Assembly (NCBI RefSeq): GCF_900091435.1
Contig: NZ_FMCS01000010.1
Span: 244,889-308,888, forward strand
DNA: 64,000 nucleotides
Source of the DNA: Micromonospora chaiyaphumensis
GTDB lineage: Bacteria > Actinomycetota > Actinomycetes > Mycobacteriales > Micromonosporaceae
Direction: 5' to 3'
The notes beneath the pieces were generated by a model. It did not search any database, had not been told where the DNA came from, and worked only from the letters and a program-made list of their open reading frames with translations. The position numbers and the translations under genes are program-made. This document shows, piece by piece, positions 23,812-32,217 of the stretch (within the stretch, counting starts at the first letter, position 1; the number at the start of each line of letters is the position of its first letter).

Positions 23812-26523
23812 TCAGCGGGACGGGCGGCGCGGCCCCTCGCCGTCCGTCGCGACGGCGGGGTGCACCGGGCGGTAGCGGGACAGCCAGGTGACCAGCTCCT
23901 CGGCCGGCATGGGCCGGGCGTAGAACCAGCCCTGCGCCACGTCGCAGCCGGCCGCGTGCAGCAGCCGCCAGGTGCGCTCGTCCTCGACGCCCTCGGCCAC
24001 CACCCGCAGCCCGAGCGCACCGGCCAGCTCGATCATCGAGCGGACGATCGCCGCGTCGTCCGGGTCGTCGGCCATCCCGAGCACGAAGGACCGGTCCACC
24101 TTCACCTCGGACAGCGGGAGCCGGCGCAGGTGCTGCAACGACGAGTAGCCGGTGCCGAAGTCGTCCAGCGCGATGCCGACCCCGATCCGGTGCAGCTGGG
24201 TGATGCTGGCCAGCACCCGCCGCGGATCGGCCATGAGCGCGCCCTCGGTGATCTCGACCTGGAGCCGGTCCGGGGGGACGCCGTACCCGGCCAGCCGGTC
24301 GGCGATCTGCTCGGCGATCTCGCCGGTGTGCAGGTCGCGGACGCTGACGTTGAGCGCGGCGCGCAGAATGACGCCGGCCGCGGACCACTTGGCGAGCTGC
24401 TCCACCACGTCGTCCACCACCCGGCGGGTGAGCAGCCGCATCACCGCGCTCTGCTCGGCGACCTGGATCAGCTCCCCGGGGTCGACCATGCCCCGGCGCG
24501 GGTGCCGCCAGCGCAGCAGCGCCTCGACCCCGACCACCTGGCCGGTCGCGATGGCGACCTGCGGCTGGTAGTACATGGTGATCTCGCCCGGGTCCCCGGC
24601 CGGGTCGTCGAGCCCGGTGCCCGCACGCTGCTCCGCCGCCCGGGTCCGCGCGGGCGCGCTGCCTGCCGCGGCGCGGTCCGGGACGTCGGCACCGCCGACC
24701 TCCGGGCGGTCGGCGCTCACCGTCCCGGGCCGGCCGCCGGAATCGCCCCCGGGCACGTCGCCGGGCGTCACCTCCGGCCGGCCCTCGGGGAGCGTGCCGG
24801 GCCGGTCGCCGAGCAGCCCGGGCCGGTCGTCGGGCGTCCCCTCGGGGAGCGTGCCGGGCTGGCCGCCGAACGCCGGGGTGAGGCGGTCGCCGTCGCCGGG
24901 GTTCTCCGCCGGGGCCGTGCGGGCGGCCCGGCGACGGATCGGGTCGGCGCCGGTGACGATGCGGTTGATCAGCTCGTCGTCGTGCCGCACCTCGACCCGC
25001 TCGCGCCGCCGCAACCGCCACCGCGCCGGCGGCTCCAGGTCCCGGCGCGGCGTGACACGCGCCGAGCCCGGAGCACCGGGAAAGCCCTGCCGGCCACCGT
25101 TGCGGGACACGGCGTCGCCGCCGGTGGGCCGGGCCGGCGCGGGCAGGCCGGGCGCCGGCGCCAGGGCCGCACCGTCGCCGCCGCGTACGCCGGGAGGCTC
25201 CTCGGCCGGTGCGGGCGGGCCGGAGTCCAGCACCCGGCGCAGGTCGGCCAGGAGGCTCAGCCGCTCGGCCGAGTTGTGGTCGGACTCGGGCGCGTAGACG
25301 GCGACGGTGTCGTTGCGGTGCTTCGCGTCGTACATGGCCACGTCGGCGTGGCGCATCAGGGTGGCGAAATCCTCGCCGTGCTCGGGGAAGAGGGCGATGC
25401 CGATGGAGCCGCCCACGTCAAGCGGCAGGCCGTCCAGCGGAACCGGCTCGGCGAGCGCGGCCACCACCCGGTCGGCCCGCTCCCGGGCCTGGTCGGTGCC
25501 GGTGAGCCGGGGTACGACGATGGCGAACTCGTCGCCACCGAGCCGCGCCACCAGGTCCTCCTCGCCCACCACGTCGATGAGCCGGGCACTCACCTCGACC
25601 AGCAGCCGGTCCCCCACGGCGTGCCCGAGCGCGTCGTTGACGTGCTTGAACCGGTCGAGGTCGAGCAGCAGCAGGGCCAGGTGGGCGTCCGCATCGCCCC
25701 GGGCGGCCCGCTCGGCGTGCAGGTGCACCTGCTCGGCCACCTCGGTGAGCAGGGCCTTGCGGTTGGGCAGCCCGGTGAGCGGGTCGAGGTCGGCGAGCTG
25801 CTCCCGCTCGGCGGAGAGCCGGGCCATCCGGTAGACCGCGAACAGCGGCACCAGCACCAGCGGGATCAGCGCGGCGCTGGCCCGGGCCGCGGCCACCAGC
25901 ACCGGGGCGAGCAGCAGCAGCGAGCCGGTGGAGAGCAGCTCGTAGGCGAGGCCCTGCCGGACGCTGGGCCACCAGCGGTCGCCGAACCGCAGCCGGATCG
26001 CGCAGCTGACCAGGCCGTAGTTGACGACGAACCAGGCGGTGGTGGCGCCACCCACCGCCGCCACGTCGGTCCAGTGCAGCCGGCCGCCGCCGAACAACTC
26101 GCCGGGGCCGAACCGGGTGACCGCGTACGCGGCGGCCAGCGCGCACGCGTACTGGGCTCCGTTGAAGGCGGTGCGCCAGCCCGCGTAGCCGAGCCGCCAG
26201 CCGGAGACGGCGACCGCCACGGCCTGCACCGCGACGGCCGGGCCGAGGCCCCAGCCGAGCAGGATGGCGAAGGTGAAGCAGGTCGACGGGAAGACCGCCG
26301 AGGTCTGCCGCCGGCCGGGCGGCACGAACGGGCGGGCGTCGCAGGCCACGGCGAGCGCCGCCATGGTCCAGAAGGCGGCCGGCAGGTGGCGCAGCTCGTC
26401 GGGGAGCGCGGCCAGCGGCCCGGCCGAGACGAGCACGGCCAGGACGCCGACCACACCGACGAAGCCGAAGAACGGCCCGGTCCGCCCGGGCGGGACGGAG
26501 TTTCGCGGGTCGCCCGTCTCCAT
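23812..26523 (-). CDS. GGDEF-EAL membrane protein with long insertion in EAL domain
   Basis: This 903-residue cyclic di-GMP enzyme has about six to eight membrane helices (15-240), a GGDEF domain (about 245-415, intact ARLGGDEFAIV) and an EAL domain. The EAL domain starts as usual with ERLSLLADLRRVLDSG (about 420-437), is interrupted by some 210 residues rich in Pro, Gly and Arg, and resumes with GEITMYYQPQV (about 647). Catalytic motifs VEALLRW, EITEGAL, LDDFGTGYSSL, EVKVDRSFV and VAEGVED are intact, so both synthesis and hydrolysis are possible. The insertion holds repeats of PGTLPEG and a basic stretch WRLRRRERVEV. The ATG at 26523 follows GGGGAGGTGCG and is preferred to an ATG 39 bases upstream. 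Confidence 0.93.
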   Translation of the reverse strand: METGDPRNSVPPGRTGPFFGFVGVVGVLAVLVSAGPLAALPDELRHLPAAFWTMAALAVACDARPFVPPGRRQTSAVFPSTCFTFAILLGWGLGPAVAVQAVAVAVSGWRLGYAGWRTAFNGAQYACALAAAYAVTRFGPGELFGGGRLHWTDVAAVGGATTAWFVVNYGLVSCAIRLRFGDRWWPSVRQGLAYELLSTGSLLLLAPVLVAAARASAALIPLVLVPLFAVYRMARLSAEREQLADLDPLTGLPNRKALLTEVAEQVHLHAERAARGDADAHLALLLLDLDRFKHVNDALGHAVGDRLLVEVSARLIDVVGEEDLVARLGGDEFAIVVPRLTGTDQARERADRVVAALAEPVPLDGLPLDVGGSIGIALFPEHGEDFATLMRHADVAMYDAKHRNDTVAVYAPESDHNSAERLSLLADLRRVLDSGPPAPAEEPPGVRGGDGAALAPAPGLPAPARPTGGDAVSRNGGRQGFPGAPGSARVTPRRDLEPPARWRLRRRERVEVRHDDELINRIVTGADPIRRRAARTAPAENPGDGDRLTPAFGGQPGTLPEGTPDDRPGLLGDRPGTLPEGRPEVTPGDVPGGDSGGRPGTVSADRPEVGGADVPDRAAAGSAPARTRAAEQRAGTGLDDPAGDPGEITMYYQPQVAIATGQVVGVEALLRWRHPRRGMVDPGELIQVAEQSAVMRLLTRRVVDDVVEQLAKWSAAGVILRAALNVSVRDLHTGEIAEQIADRLAGYGVPPDRLQVEITEGALMADPRRVLASITQLHRIGVGIALDDFGTGYSSLQHLRRLPLSEVKVDRSFVLGMADDPDDAAIVRSMIELAGALGLRVVAEGVEDERTWRLLHAAGCDVAQGWFYARPMPAEELVTWLSRYRPVHPAVATDGEGPRRPSR

Positions 26524-26667
26524 CGCACCTCCCCGGGGTCGGCCCCTGGCGCGCGCCGTCACACGCCGTACGCCAATGAAACGCCCTTGGTGTCGATTTC
26601 CCCGACACGACAGTCACGAATCGGTCGTAGTCGTAATTAAGTTGGAATGCGCGACGAGCGCCGCCGG

Positions 26668-28821
26668 TCAGCCCTCGATGCGGGCCACCTCGCGGGCGGC
26701 GTCCGGGCCGGACTCCAGCAGCACCCGGAAGCCCGCCTCGTCGAGGACGGGCAGCTTGAGGCTGGCCGCCTTGTCGGCCTTGGAGCCCGGGTTGTCGCCG
26801 ACCACCACGAAACCGGTCTTCTTGGAGACCGAGCCGGTGACCTTGCCGCCCCGGCTCTGGATCGCCTCGGACGCCTGGTCGCGGCTGAACCCGGCCAGCG
26901 TGCCCGTGACCACCACGGTCACCCCTTCGAGCGGGCGCGGGCCCTCCTCGCCGGCCTCCTCGGCCATCCGCACGCCGGACTCGGCCCACTTGCGCACCAC
27001 CTCGCGGTGCCAGTCGACGGCGAACCACTCCTTGATGCTGGCCGCGATGGTCGGGCCGACCCCGTCCACCGAGGACAGCTCCTCCTCGCTCGCGGCGTCG
27101 ATCGCCTCGATCGAACGGAAGTGCCGGGCCAGGGCCTGCGCCGCGGTCGGGCCGACGTGCCGGATGGAGAGCGCGACCAGCACCCGCCACAGCTCCCGCT
27201 CCCTGGCCACGGCCAGGTTGTCGAGCAGCTTGGTGGCGTTGCTGCCCAGCGTGCCGTCCTTGTTGACGAAGAACGGCGAGCGGGAGAGCTGCTCGGCGTC
27301 GAGCGCGAACAGGTCGCCCTCGTCGTGGATGATCCCGGCGTCGAGCAGGGCGGCCGCGCCCTTGTAGCCGAGCACCTCGATGTCGAAGGCGCCCCGGCCG
27401 GCCAGGTGGAAGACCCGCTCCCGCAGCTGCGCCGGGCAACTGCGCGAGTTGGGGCACCGGATGTCGACGTCGCCCTCCTTGGCCGGTGCCAGCGGGGTGC
27501 CGCAGGCCGGGCAGGCGGTGGGCATGACGAACGGGCGGGCGTCGGCGGGGCGCAGGTCGACCACCGGGCCGAGCACCTCGGGGATGACGTCGCCGGCCTT
27601 GCGCAGCACCACCGTGTCGCCGATGAGCACGCCCTTGCGCTCGACCTCCCGGGCGTTGTGCAGGGTGGCCAGGGCGACCGTGGAGCCGGCCACCCGGACC
27701 GGTTCGAGGACGGCGAACGGGGTGACCCGGCCGGTGCGCCCGACGTTGACGTCGATGTCGAGCAGCTTGGTGGTCACCTCCTCCGGCGGGTACTTGAACG
27801 CGATGGCCCAGCGTGGCGCGCGGCTGGTCGAGCCGAGCCGCCCCTGGATGGAGACCGGGTCGACCTTGACCACCACGCCGTCGATCTCGTGCTCGACGTC
27901 GTGCCGGTGCTCGGCGTAGTAGGCGATGTATTCGGCCACCCCGGCCAGGTCGGGCACCACCCGCCAGCGGTCACTGGTCGGCAGCCCCCACGCCTTGAGC
28001 GCCGCGTAGGACTCGGACTGCGCGGCCGGCTGGAAGCCCCTGCGGGCGCCGATGCCGTGCACCACGAGGCGCAGCGGCCGGGAGGCCGTGATCCGCGGGT
28101 CCTTCTGGCGCAGGCTGCCGGCGGCCGCGTTGCGCGGGTTGGCGAACGGCGCCTTGCCCTGCTCGACGAGGCCGGCGTTGAGGTCGGCGAAGGCGGCCAC
28201 CGGGAAGTAGATCTCGCCGCGCACCTCGAGGAGCTCCGGCACGTCGGGGAACTCGTCGGAGGGGGTCAGCCGGGCCGGCACGTCCCGGATGCTGCGGACG
28301 TTGGCGGTGACGTCCTCACCCGTGCGCCCGTCGCCCCGGGTGGCGGCCCGGACCAGCCGCCCCTTCTCGTAGGTCAGGTTGATGGCGAGGCCGTCGACCT
28401 TGAGCTCGCAGAGGTAGGGCACCGGGCCGCCCGCGTCCCGCTCGACCCGCTCGGCCCAGGCGGCCAGCTCCTCGTCGGCGAAGGCGTTGTCGAGCGAGAG
28501 CATCCGCTCGGCGTGGGTGACCGGGGTGAAGTCGGTGGAGAAGGTGCCGCCGACGCGCTGGGTCGGCGAGTCGGGGGTGCGCAGCGCCGGATACTGCTCC
28601 TCCAGCGCCTCCAGCTCGCGGAGCTGCTTGTCGAACTCGGCGTCGGAGATGGTCGGCGCGTCCAGCACGTAGTAGCGGTATTGGTGCTCGGTGAGCTCCT
28701 GGCTCAGCGTGGCGTGCCGCTCCCGCGCCTCGGGGGTCGGCTCGGCGCCCGCCGCCGCCTCCTGGGCGGGGCTGACCGCCTGAGGGATCGCTTCTTCGGA
28801 CACCCTGCCGCCTTCGGACAC
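26668..28821 (-). CDS. ligA: NAD-dependent DNA ligase
   Basis: LigA seals nicks in replication and repair using NAD. The 717-residue protein has the Ia domain (EHQYRYYVLDAPTISDAEFD), the adenylation lysine in CELKVDGLAINLTYEKG, the OB fold, a four-cysteine zinc finger (CPACGTPL and CPNSRSCPAQL), helix-hairpin-helix repeats and a C-terminal BRCT domain (about 635-710). Two GTG codons are possible starts, 28821 and one 18 bases later, in a locally duplicated GTGTCCGAAG; the first has GGGAGG upstream at a suitable distance. The start is followed by a low-complexity Glu/Ala segment before the Ia domain. The gene belongs to the conserved etf-to-gat block. Confidence 0.98.
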   Translation of the reverse strand: MSEGGRVSEEAIPQAVSPAQEAAAGAEPTPEARERHATLSQELTEHQYRYYVLDAPTISDAEFDKQLRELEALEEQYPALRTPDSPTQRVGGTFSTDFTPVTHAERMLSLDNAFADEELAAWAERVERDAGGPVPYLCELKVDGLAINLTYEKGRLVRAATRGDGRTGEDVTANVRSIRDVPARLTPSDEFPDVPELLEVRGEIYFPVAAFADLNAGLVEQGKAPFANPRNAAAGSLRQKDPRITASRPLRLVVHGIGARRGFQPAAQSESYAALKAWGLPTSDRWRVVPDLAGVAEYIAYYAEHRHDVEHEIDGVVVKVDPVSIQGRLGSTSRAPRWAIAFKYPPEEVTTKLLDIDVNVGRTGRVTPFAVLEPVRVAGSTVALATLHNAREVERKGVLIGDTVVLRKAGDVIPEVLGPVVDLRPADARPFVMPTACPACGTPLAPAKEGDVDIRCPNSRSCPAQLRERVFHLAGRGAFDIEVLGYKGAAALLDAGIIHDEGDLFALDAEQLSRSPFFVNKDGTLGSNATKLLDNLAVARERELWRVLVALSIRHVGPTAAQALARHFRSIEAIDAASEEELSSVDGVGPTIAASIKEWFAVDWHREVVRKWAESGVRMAEEAGEEGPRPLEGVTVVVTGTLAGFSRDQASEAIQSRGGKVTGSVSKKTGFVVVGDNPGSKADKAASLKLPVLDEAGFRVLLESGPDAAREVARIEG

Positions 28822-28908
28822 CGCTGTCGACCTCCCGTGATCGTGCTACTCCCGCACGGTATCGGTCGGGCCTGACAACCGCCCCCGCCAGACCGCCACC
28901 TTCCCCGA

Positions 28909-28964
28909 CGATCATGAAGTTGGCGGCACCGAAGCGGACATTCCACCCCGCAACCCTCATGATC
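28909..28964. repeat. Imperfect GATCATGA-type palindrome in a divergent promoter region
   Basis: CGATCATGAAGTTGGCGG (28909-28926) is partly complementary to the segment 28946-28964 ending CCCTCATGATCG, with a 19-base loop. The arms resemble those of the hairpin at 29634-29693, 0.7 kb away. Unlike that one, it sits between divergent genes, about 90 bases upstream of ligA, where a terminator is not needed. The rest of the 230-base region shows no gene. Confidence 0.6.
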
Positions 28965-29051
28965 GACCGGCGCGGCCCAGGGGTGGGAGGTGGCGCCGTG
29001 GGAGGATCGCCGGACGGTCGTCGGCCGGCACGGGCGAGAGGCGGGGTACGG

Positions 29052-29606
29052 ATGCGCGACGGGCTGCTCTGGGCGGCGGTGATCGCGGCGTGCGTGGCGG
29101 CCGGGTGGCTGTGGGGCGAGTGGCGACACCGCGCCGCGAACCGGTCCGCCGAGGCGGGCCAGAACGCGGGACGCCGGAACTCCCGGCCCGGCGGTCGCCC
29201 CGACAGCACCCGGCCCGGCGCGAAGCCGACGCGCGGGCGTGCCGGGGCGCCGCCGCGGCCTCGGCGGGCCGGCAAGGATTCGGCGGAGGGGCCCCGGCCC
29301 GGGGAGATCTGGTGGGCCGACGTGCCCTACGCCGACGGGACCGGCTCGAAGGTGCGCCCCTGCCTCGTCCTGCGCGTCGACGGCCGGGACGCCGACGTCC
29401 TGAAGATCACCAGCCAGGACAAGTCGCACCGGGACGACCATTTGCCGATCCCGACCCGGAGCTGGGACCCGGACGCCCACCACGACAGCTACCTGGACAT
29501 CAGCGAGCCCGTCCCGGTGCCCCTCAGCGCCTTCGCGGACCACGCCGGCGCCTGCGACCCCGACCTCTGGCGCGGCATCCGCCGCCTCCCCCACCTCACG
29601 GCCTGA
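29052..29606 (+). CDS. Membrane-anchored PemK/MazF-like protein
   Basis: This 184-residue protein starts with one membrane helix (LLWAAVIAACVAAGWLWG, about 5-22), continues with about 60 residues of Arg/Pro/Gly-rich linker, and ends with a PemK/MazF-fold domain (about 85-184). The fold is suggested by RPGEIWWADVPYADGTGSK, VRPCLVLRV and LKITSQDKSHR. MazF toxins are endoribonucleases, but they are soluble and paired with an antitoxin; no antitoxin gene is adjacent here. Members of this anchored subgroup may have another role. The ATG at 29052 follows GAGAGGCGGGG; earlier in-frame ATGs lack coding bias. Confidence 0.72.
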   Translation: MRDGLLWAAVIAACVAAGWLWGEWRHRAANRSAEAGQNAGRRNSRPGGRPDSTRPGAKPTRGRAGAPPRPRRAGKDSAEGPRPGEIWWADVPYADGTGSKVRPCLVLRVDGRDADVLKITSQDKSHRDDHLPIPTRSWDPDAHHDSYLDISEPVPVPLSAFADHAGACDPDLWRGIRRLPHLTA

Positions 29607-29633
29607 CCCCGTCCGGCCCCGCTCTCCGGGTTA

Positions 29634-29693
29634 GTTGATCATGGGGTTGTTGTGCCGAACCCCGCGTGTCACGGCAACAACCTCATGATCAAC
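29634..29693. terminator. Bidirectional terminator, 19-bp hairpin
   Basis: Arms 29634-29652 (GTTGATCATGGGGTTGTTG) and 29675-29693 pair at 18 of 19 positions, the remaining one being a possible G-U pair. The hairpin lies between convergent genes ending at 29606 and 29730. Confidence 0.8.
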
Positions 29694-29729
29694 CAGGTGA
29701 GGGGCGGGCCAGGGTGGGGTGGGCCCGGG

Positions 29730-30743
29730 TCAGTCCAGCGGGGTGGCCAGGGCGGTGAGCTGGTCGGCGTACTCGATGCGGGTGGACCACTCCGCCGGCC
29801 AGGCCGACATGCCGTGTGCGGCACCGACGAAGGCACCGGCCAGGGCGGCGATCGAGTCCGAGTCGCCCGCCGTGGTGGCGCCCCGGGCCAGCGCGCCGAC
29901 CGGGTCGTCGGGGTGGCGCAGCGCGCAGAGCAGGGCGGTGGCCAGCGCCTCCTCGGCGATCCAGCCCTCACCGGTGAGCCGGCACGGGTCGCCGCCGTCG
30001 TCGGGGCGGGCCAGCGCCGCGTCGAGCCGGCCGAGCACCCGCAGGCAGTCGTCCCAGCCCCGGGCCATGAACTCCGCCGGCGTCGACTCGCCCGGGCGCT
30101 GCCACAGGTCGCCGAGCCAGTCGCCCCGGTAGACCGTGCGCTGCTCGCGGGCCCGGTCGGTGAGCAGCCCGGGCACCTCCGGCAGCGCGGCGCCGTCGCG
30201 GAGCAGCCGGACCGCGTACGCGGTCAGTTCGCTGGCCGCCAGGCCGGTCGGGTGGCCGTGGGTCAGGCCGGCCTGGAGCTGGGCCAGCCCGGCCAGCGTG
30301 TCGAGGTCGACGTCGAGCAGCCCGACCGGGGTGACCCGCATGTTGGCGCCGCAGCCCTTCGAGCCGGCGACCGTCGCCTCCTGCCAGCGGGTGCCCCGGT
30401 CCAGCTCGGCGCAGGCGCGCAGGCAGGTCATCCCGGGTGCGCGGTTGTTGTCCGGGCTGACCGCCCAGTCGAGGAACCGCCGCCGCAGCAACGGCTCCAC
30501 CGCCTCCGCCGTGAAGGCCGGGGCGTCGTGCAGCGCCCAGGCCACCGCGAGCGCCATCTGGGTGTCGTCGGTGACCAGCGCCGGGTCGCCGGTCAGCTCC
30601 CGCGGGCCGGCCGGGCCGTAGCGGCGGACGATCTCGGCGACGGTGAGGAACTCGGTGGGCTTGCCCAGGGCGTCACCGTAGGCGAGGCCGAAGAGCGAGC
30701 CGGACGCGCGGCGCGGGGCGGAGTCGATCACGCTGGCGATCAT
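29730..30743 (-). CDS. ADP-ribosylglycohydrolase family protein
   Basis: This 337-residue protein belongs to the DraG/ARH family, which removes ADP-ribose from proteins, nucleic acids or small molecules with two magnesium ions. Metal ligands are visible in VTDDTQMALAVAWAL near the N-terminus and in TTAGDSDSIAALAGAFVG near the C-terminus. The family opening GSLFGLAYGDALGKPTEF is present. It is cytoplasmic. The ATG at 30743 fits the family start. The gene is read with the VOC gene upstream (26-base gap). The substrate is unknown; no ADP-ribosyltransferase gene is adjacent. Confidence 0.93.
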   Translation of the reverse strand: MIASVIDSAPRRASGSLFGLAYGDALGKPTEFLTVAEIVRRYGPAGPRELTGDPALVTDDTQMALAVAWALHDAPAFTAEAVEPLLRRRFLDWAVSPDNNRAPGMTCLRACAELDRGTRWQEATVAGSKGCGANMRVTPVGLLDVDLDTLAGLAQLQAGLTHGHPTGLAASELTAYAVRLLRDGAALPEVPGLLTDRAREQRTVYRGDWLGDLWQRPGESTPAEFMARGWDDCLRVLGRLDAALARPDDGGDPCRLTGEGWIAEEALATALLCALRHPDDPVGALARGATTAGDSDSIAALAGAFVGAAHGMSAWPAEWSTRIEYADQLTALATPLD

Positions 30744-30769
30744 GCCCCGCCCGCGCAAGCCCGGCCCGG

Positions 30770-31138
30770 TCAGTCCCAGCAGAGGCAGAACGGGTGCCCG
30801 GCCGGGTCGGCGTAGACCCGGAAGCCCTCCCCCTCGCCGGGGAGCCGGCGGGCGCCGAGGGCCAGCGCCGCCTTCTCGGCGGCCTCGATGTCCTCGACCG
30901 TCACGTCGAGGTGGAACTGCTGCGGCCGTTCCGGGTCGGGCCACTCGGGGGCACGCAGGTCGAGCGCCTTCTGGAAGGCGAGGCGCGGCTGGTGGCCCGG
31001 CCGGTTGCCGAGCACCACCCAGTCGTCGCCGTCGGAGTTGTCCTCGATCAGCGGAAGGCCGAGCAGCTCCGCGTAGAAGCCGGCCAGCGCGCGCGGATCA
31101 GGGCAGTCGATCACCACGGAACGCAGCTGTCCAATCAT
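30770..31138 (-). CDS. VOC superfamily (glyoxalase-like) protein
   Basis: This small protein of 122 residues has the two babab modules of the vicinal oxygen chelate fold: RSVVIDCPDPRALAGFYAELLG at the start and FHLDVTVEDIEAAEKAALALG, then GFRVYADPAGHPFCLCWD at the end. The likely metal ligands are the His in QFHLDV and residues of the second module. Members include glyoxalases, dioxygenases and antibiotic-binding proteins; nothing here decides between them. An ATG nine bases upstream (31147) is an alternative start, but GGCAGG is better spaced for 31138. Confidence 0.82.
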   Translation of the reverse strand: MIGQLRSVVIDCPDPRALAGFYAELLGLPLIEDNSDGDDWVVLGNRPGHQPRLAFQKALDLRAPEWPDPERPQQFHLDVTVEDIEAAEKAALALGARRLPGEGEGFRVYADPAGHPFCLCWD

Positions 31139-31174
31139 GCCGGTCATCCTGCCCCCGGCGTACGACGGGAAACC

Positions 31175-32179
31175 TCACTCCTCGGCGAGCCGGCGGCCGG
31201 CGTCCCGGCAGGCGGCGAGGACCGCCCGCACGTACGCCGGGTCGGCGCCGGCCAGGCCGCAGGCGGGGGTCACCACGACCTGCTCGGCGAGCCGGCGGCG
31301 GGAGAAGCCGAGCTGGTCCCAGACCCGGCGTACCCGGTCGGCGACCTGGGCCGAGGTCGGCGCGCGACCGGCCGGCGGCGGCAGCGCGGGCGCGGCGCCG
31401 GCCAGCAGCCCGAGCCCGGCGTCGATCGCCTCGCCGAGCGGGTCGAGGTCGGTGACCAGGGCCAGGTCGAGGGCGACGCCGACGGCTCCGGCCGTGCGGA
31501 TCAGCTCCAGCGGCACGTCGGCCGCGCAGCAGTGCACCACGGTGGGCACGCCGGCCGCCTCGATCACACCGTGCAGCAGCGCGCGGGCCACCTCGGACTC
31601 GACCGCCCGGTGGGTGCCGAAGCCGCTCTCGGTGGGCACCCGGCCGGCCAGCACGGCGGGCAGCGACGGCTCGTCGAGCTGGAGCAGCACCGTGGCGTGG
31701 GGCAGCCGCCGGTCCACCGCCGCCACGTGCCCGCGCAGCCCCTCGCCGAGCGAGCCGGCGAGGTCCCGGACCGCGCCGGGGTCGCGCAGCAGCCGGCCGC
31801 CGATCGGCAGCTCCAGCGAGGCAGCCAGGGTGAACGGGCCGGCGGCCTGGACCTTGACCGGGCCGGCGTACTCCTCGGCCTGCTCGGCGAGCTGGTCGAG
31901 GTCGCGTTCCATGAGGTCGCGGGCGCGGCGCAGGTCCTTGCCGGGACGGGGGGCGATCCGCCAGCGGGCCGCGTACAGCTCGACCGGCAGCTCGACGAGG
32001 AGACCGCCGGTGCGGCCGATCAGGTCGGCGCCGGGGCCACGGTCGGGCAGCTCGGGCAGGTGCGGCAGGTCGGGCAGCTCACCGAGCACGATGCGCTGCG
32101 CCTCGGCGACGTCGGTGCCGGGCAGCGACCCGATCCCGGTCGCCGTCCCCGCTCCCCACGGCCAGGTCGTCTCACTCAC
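31175..32179 (-). CDS. Stand-alone MetE C-terminal-like protein
   Basis: This 334-residue protein matches the catalytic C-terminal barrel of cobalamin-independent methionine synthase, less than half the length of MetE. It opens with TATGIGSLPGTDVAEA. Probable zinc ligands are in VVHCCAADVPLEL (His and Cys) and VVTPACGLAG (Cys), and the barrel motif QLDEPSLPAVL is present. Actinobacteria, including M. tuberculosis (Rv3015c, next to ligA), carry such a protein at this place. The reaction is not established; a methyl transfer to a thiol is the family inference. It follows mnmA by 38 bases and may be co-transcribed with it. Confidence 0.85.
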   Translation of the reverse strand: MSETTWPWGAGTATGIGSLPGTDVAEAQRIVLGELPDLPHLPELPDRGPGADLIGRTGGLLVELPVELYAARWRIAPRPGKDLRRARDLMERDLDQLAEQAEEYAGPVKVQAAGPFTLAASLELPIGGRLLRDPGAVRDLAGSLGEGLRGHVAAVDRRLPHATVLLQLDEPSLPAVLAGRVPTESGFGTHRAVESEVARALLHGVIEAAGVPTVVHCCAADVPLELIRTAGAVGVALDLALVTDLDPLGEAIDAGLGLLAGAAPALPPPAGRAPTSAQVADRVRRVWDQLGFSRRRLAEQVVVTPACGLAGADPAYVRAVLAACRDAGRRLAEE

Positions 32180-32217
32180 CGCCGCAGCCTATCCACCGCC
32201 CGGCGACCACCGAGGGC

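Noticed and set aside
23812..26523. Two separate genes, one GGDEF and one EAL
   Set aside because: The frame is continuous through the linker with steady third-position bias and no internal start or ribosome site of note.
28914..29051. N-terminal extension of the PemK-like protein
   Set aside because: The extra 46 codons cross the palindrome at 28909-28964 and have no coding bias; the ATG at 29052 leads directly into the membrane helix.
29052..31138. Toxin-antitoxin or DarTG-like ADP-ribosylation system
   Set aside because: The PemK-like gene and the ADP-ribosylglycohydrolase are convergent, separated by a bidirectional terminator, and no ADP-ribosyltransferase is present.
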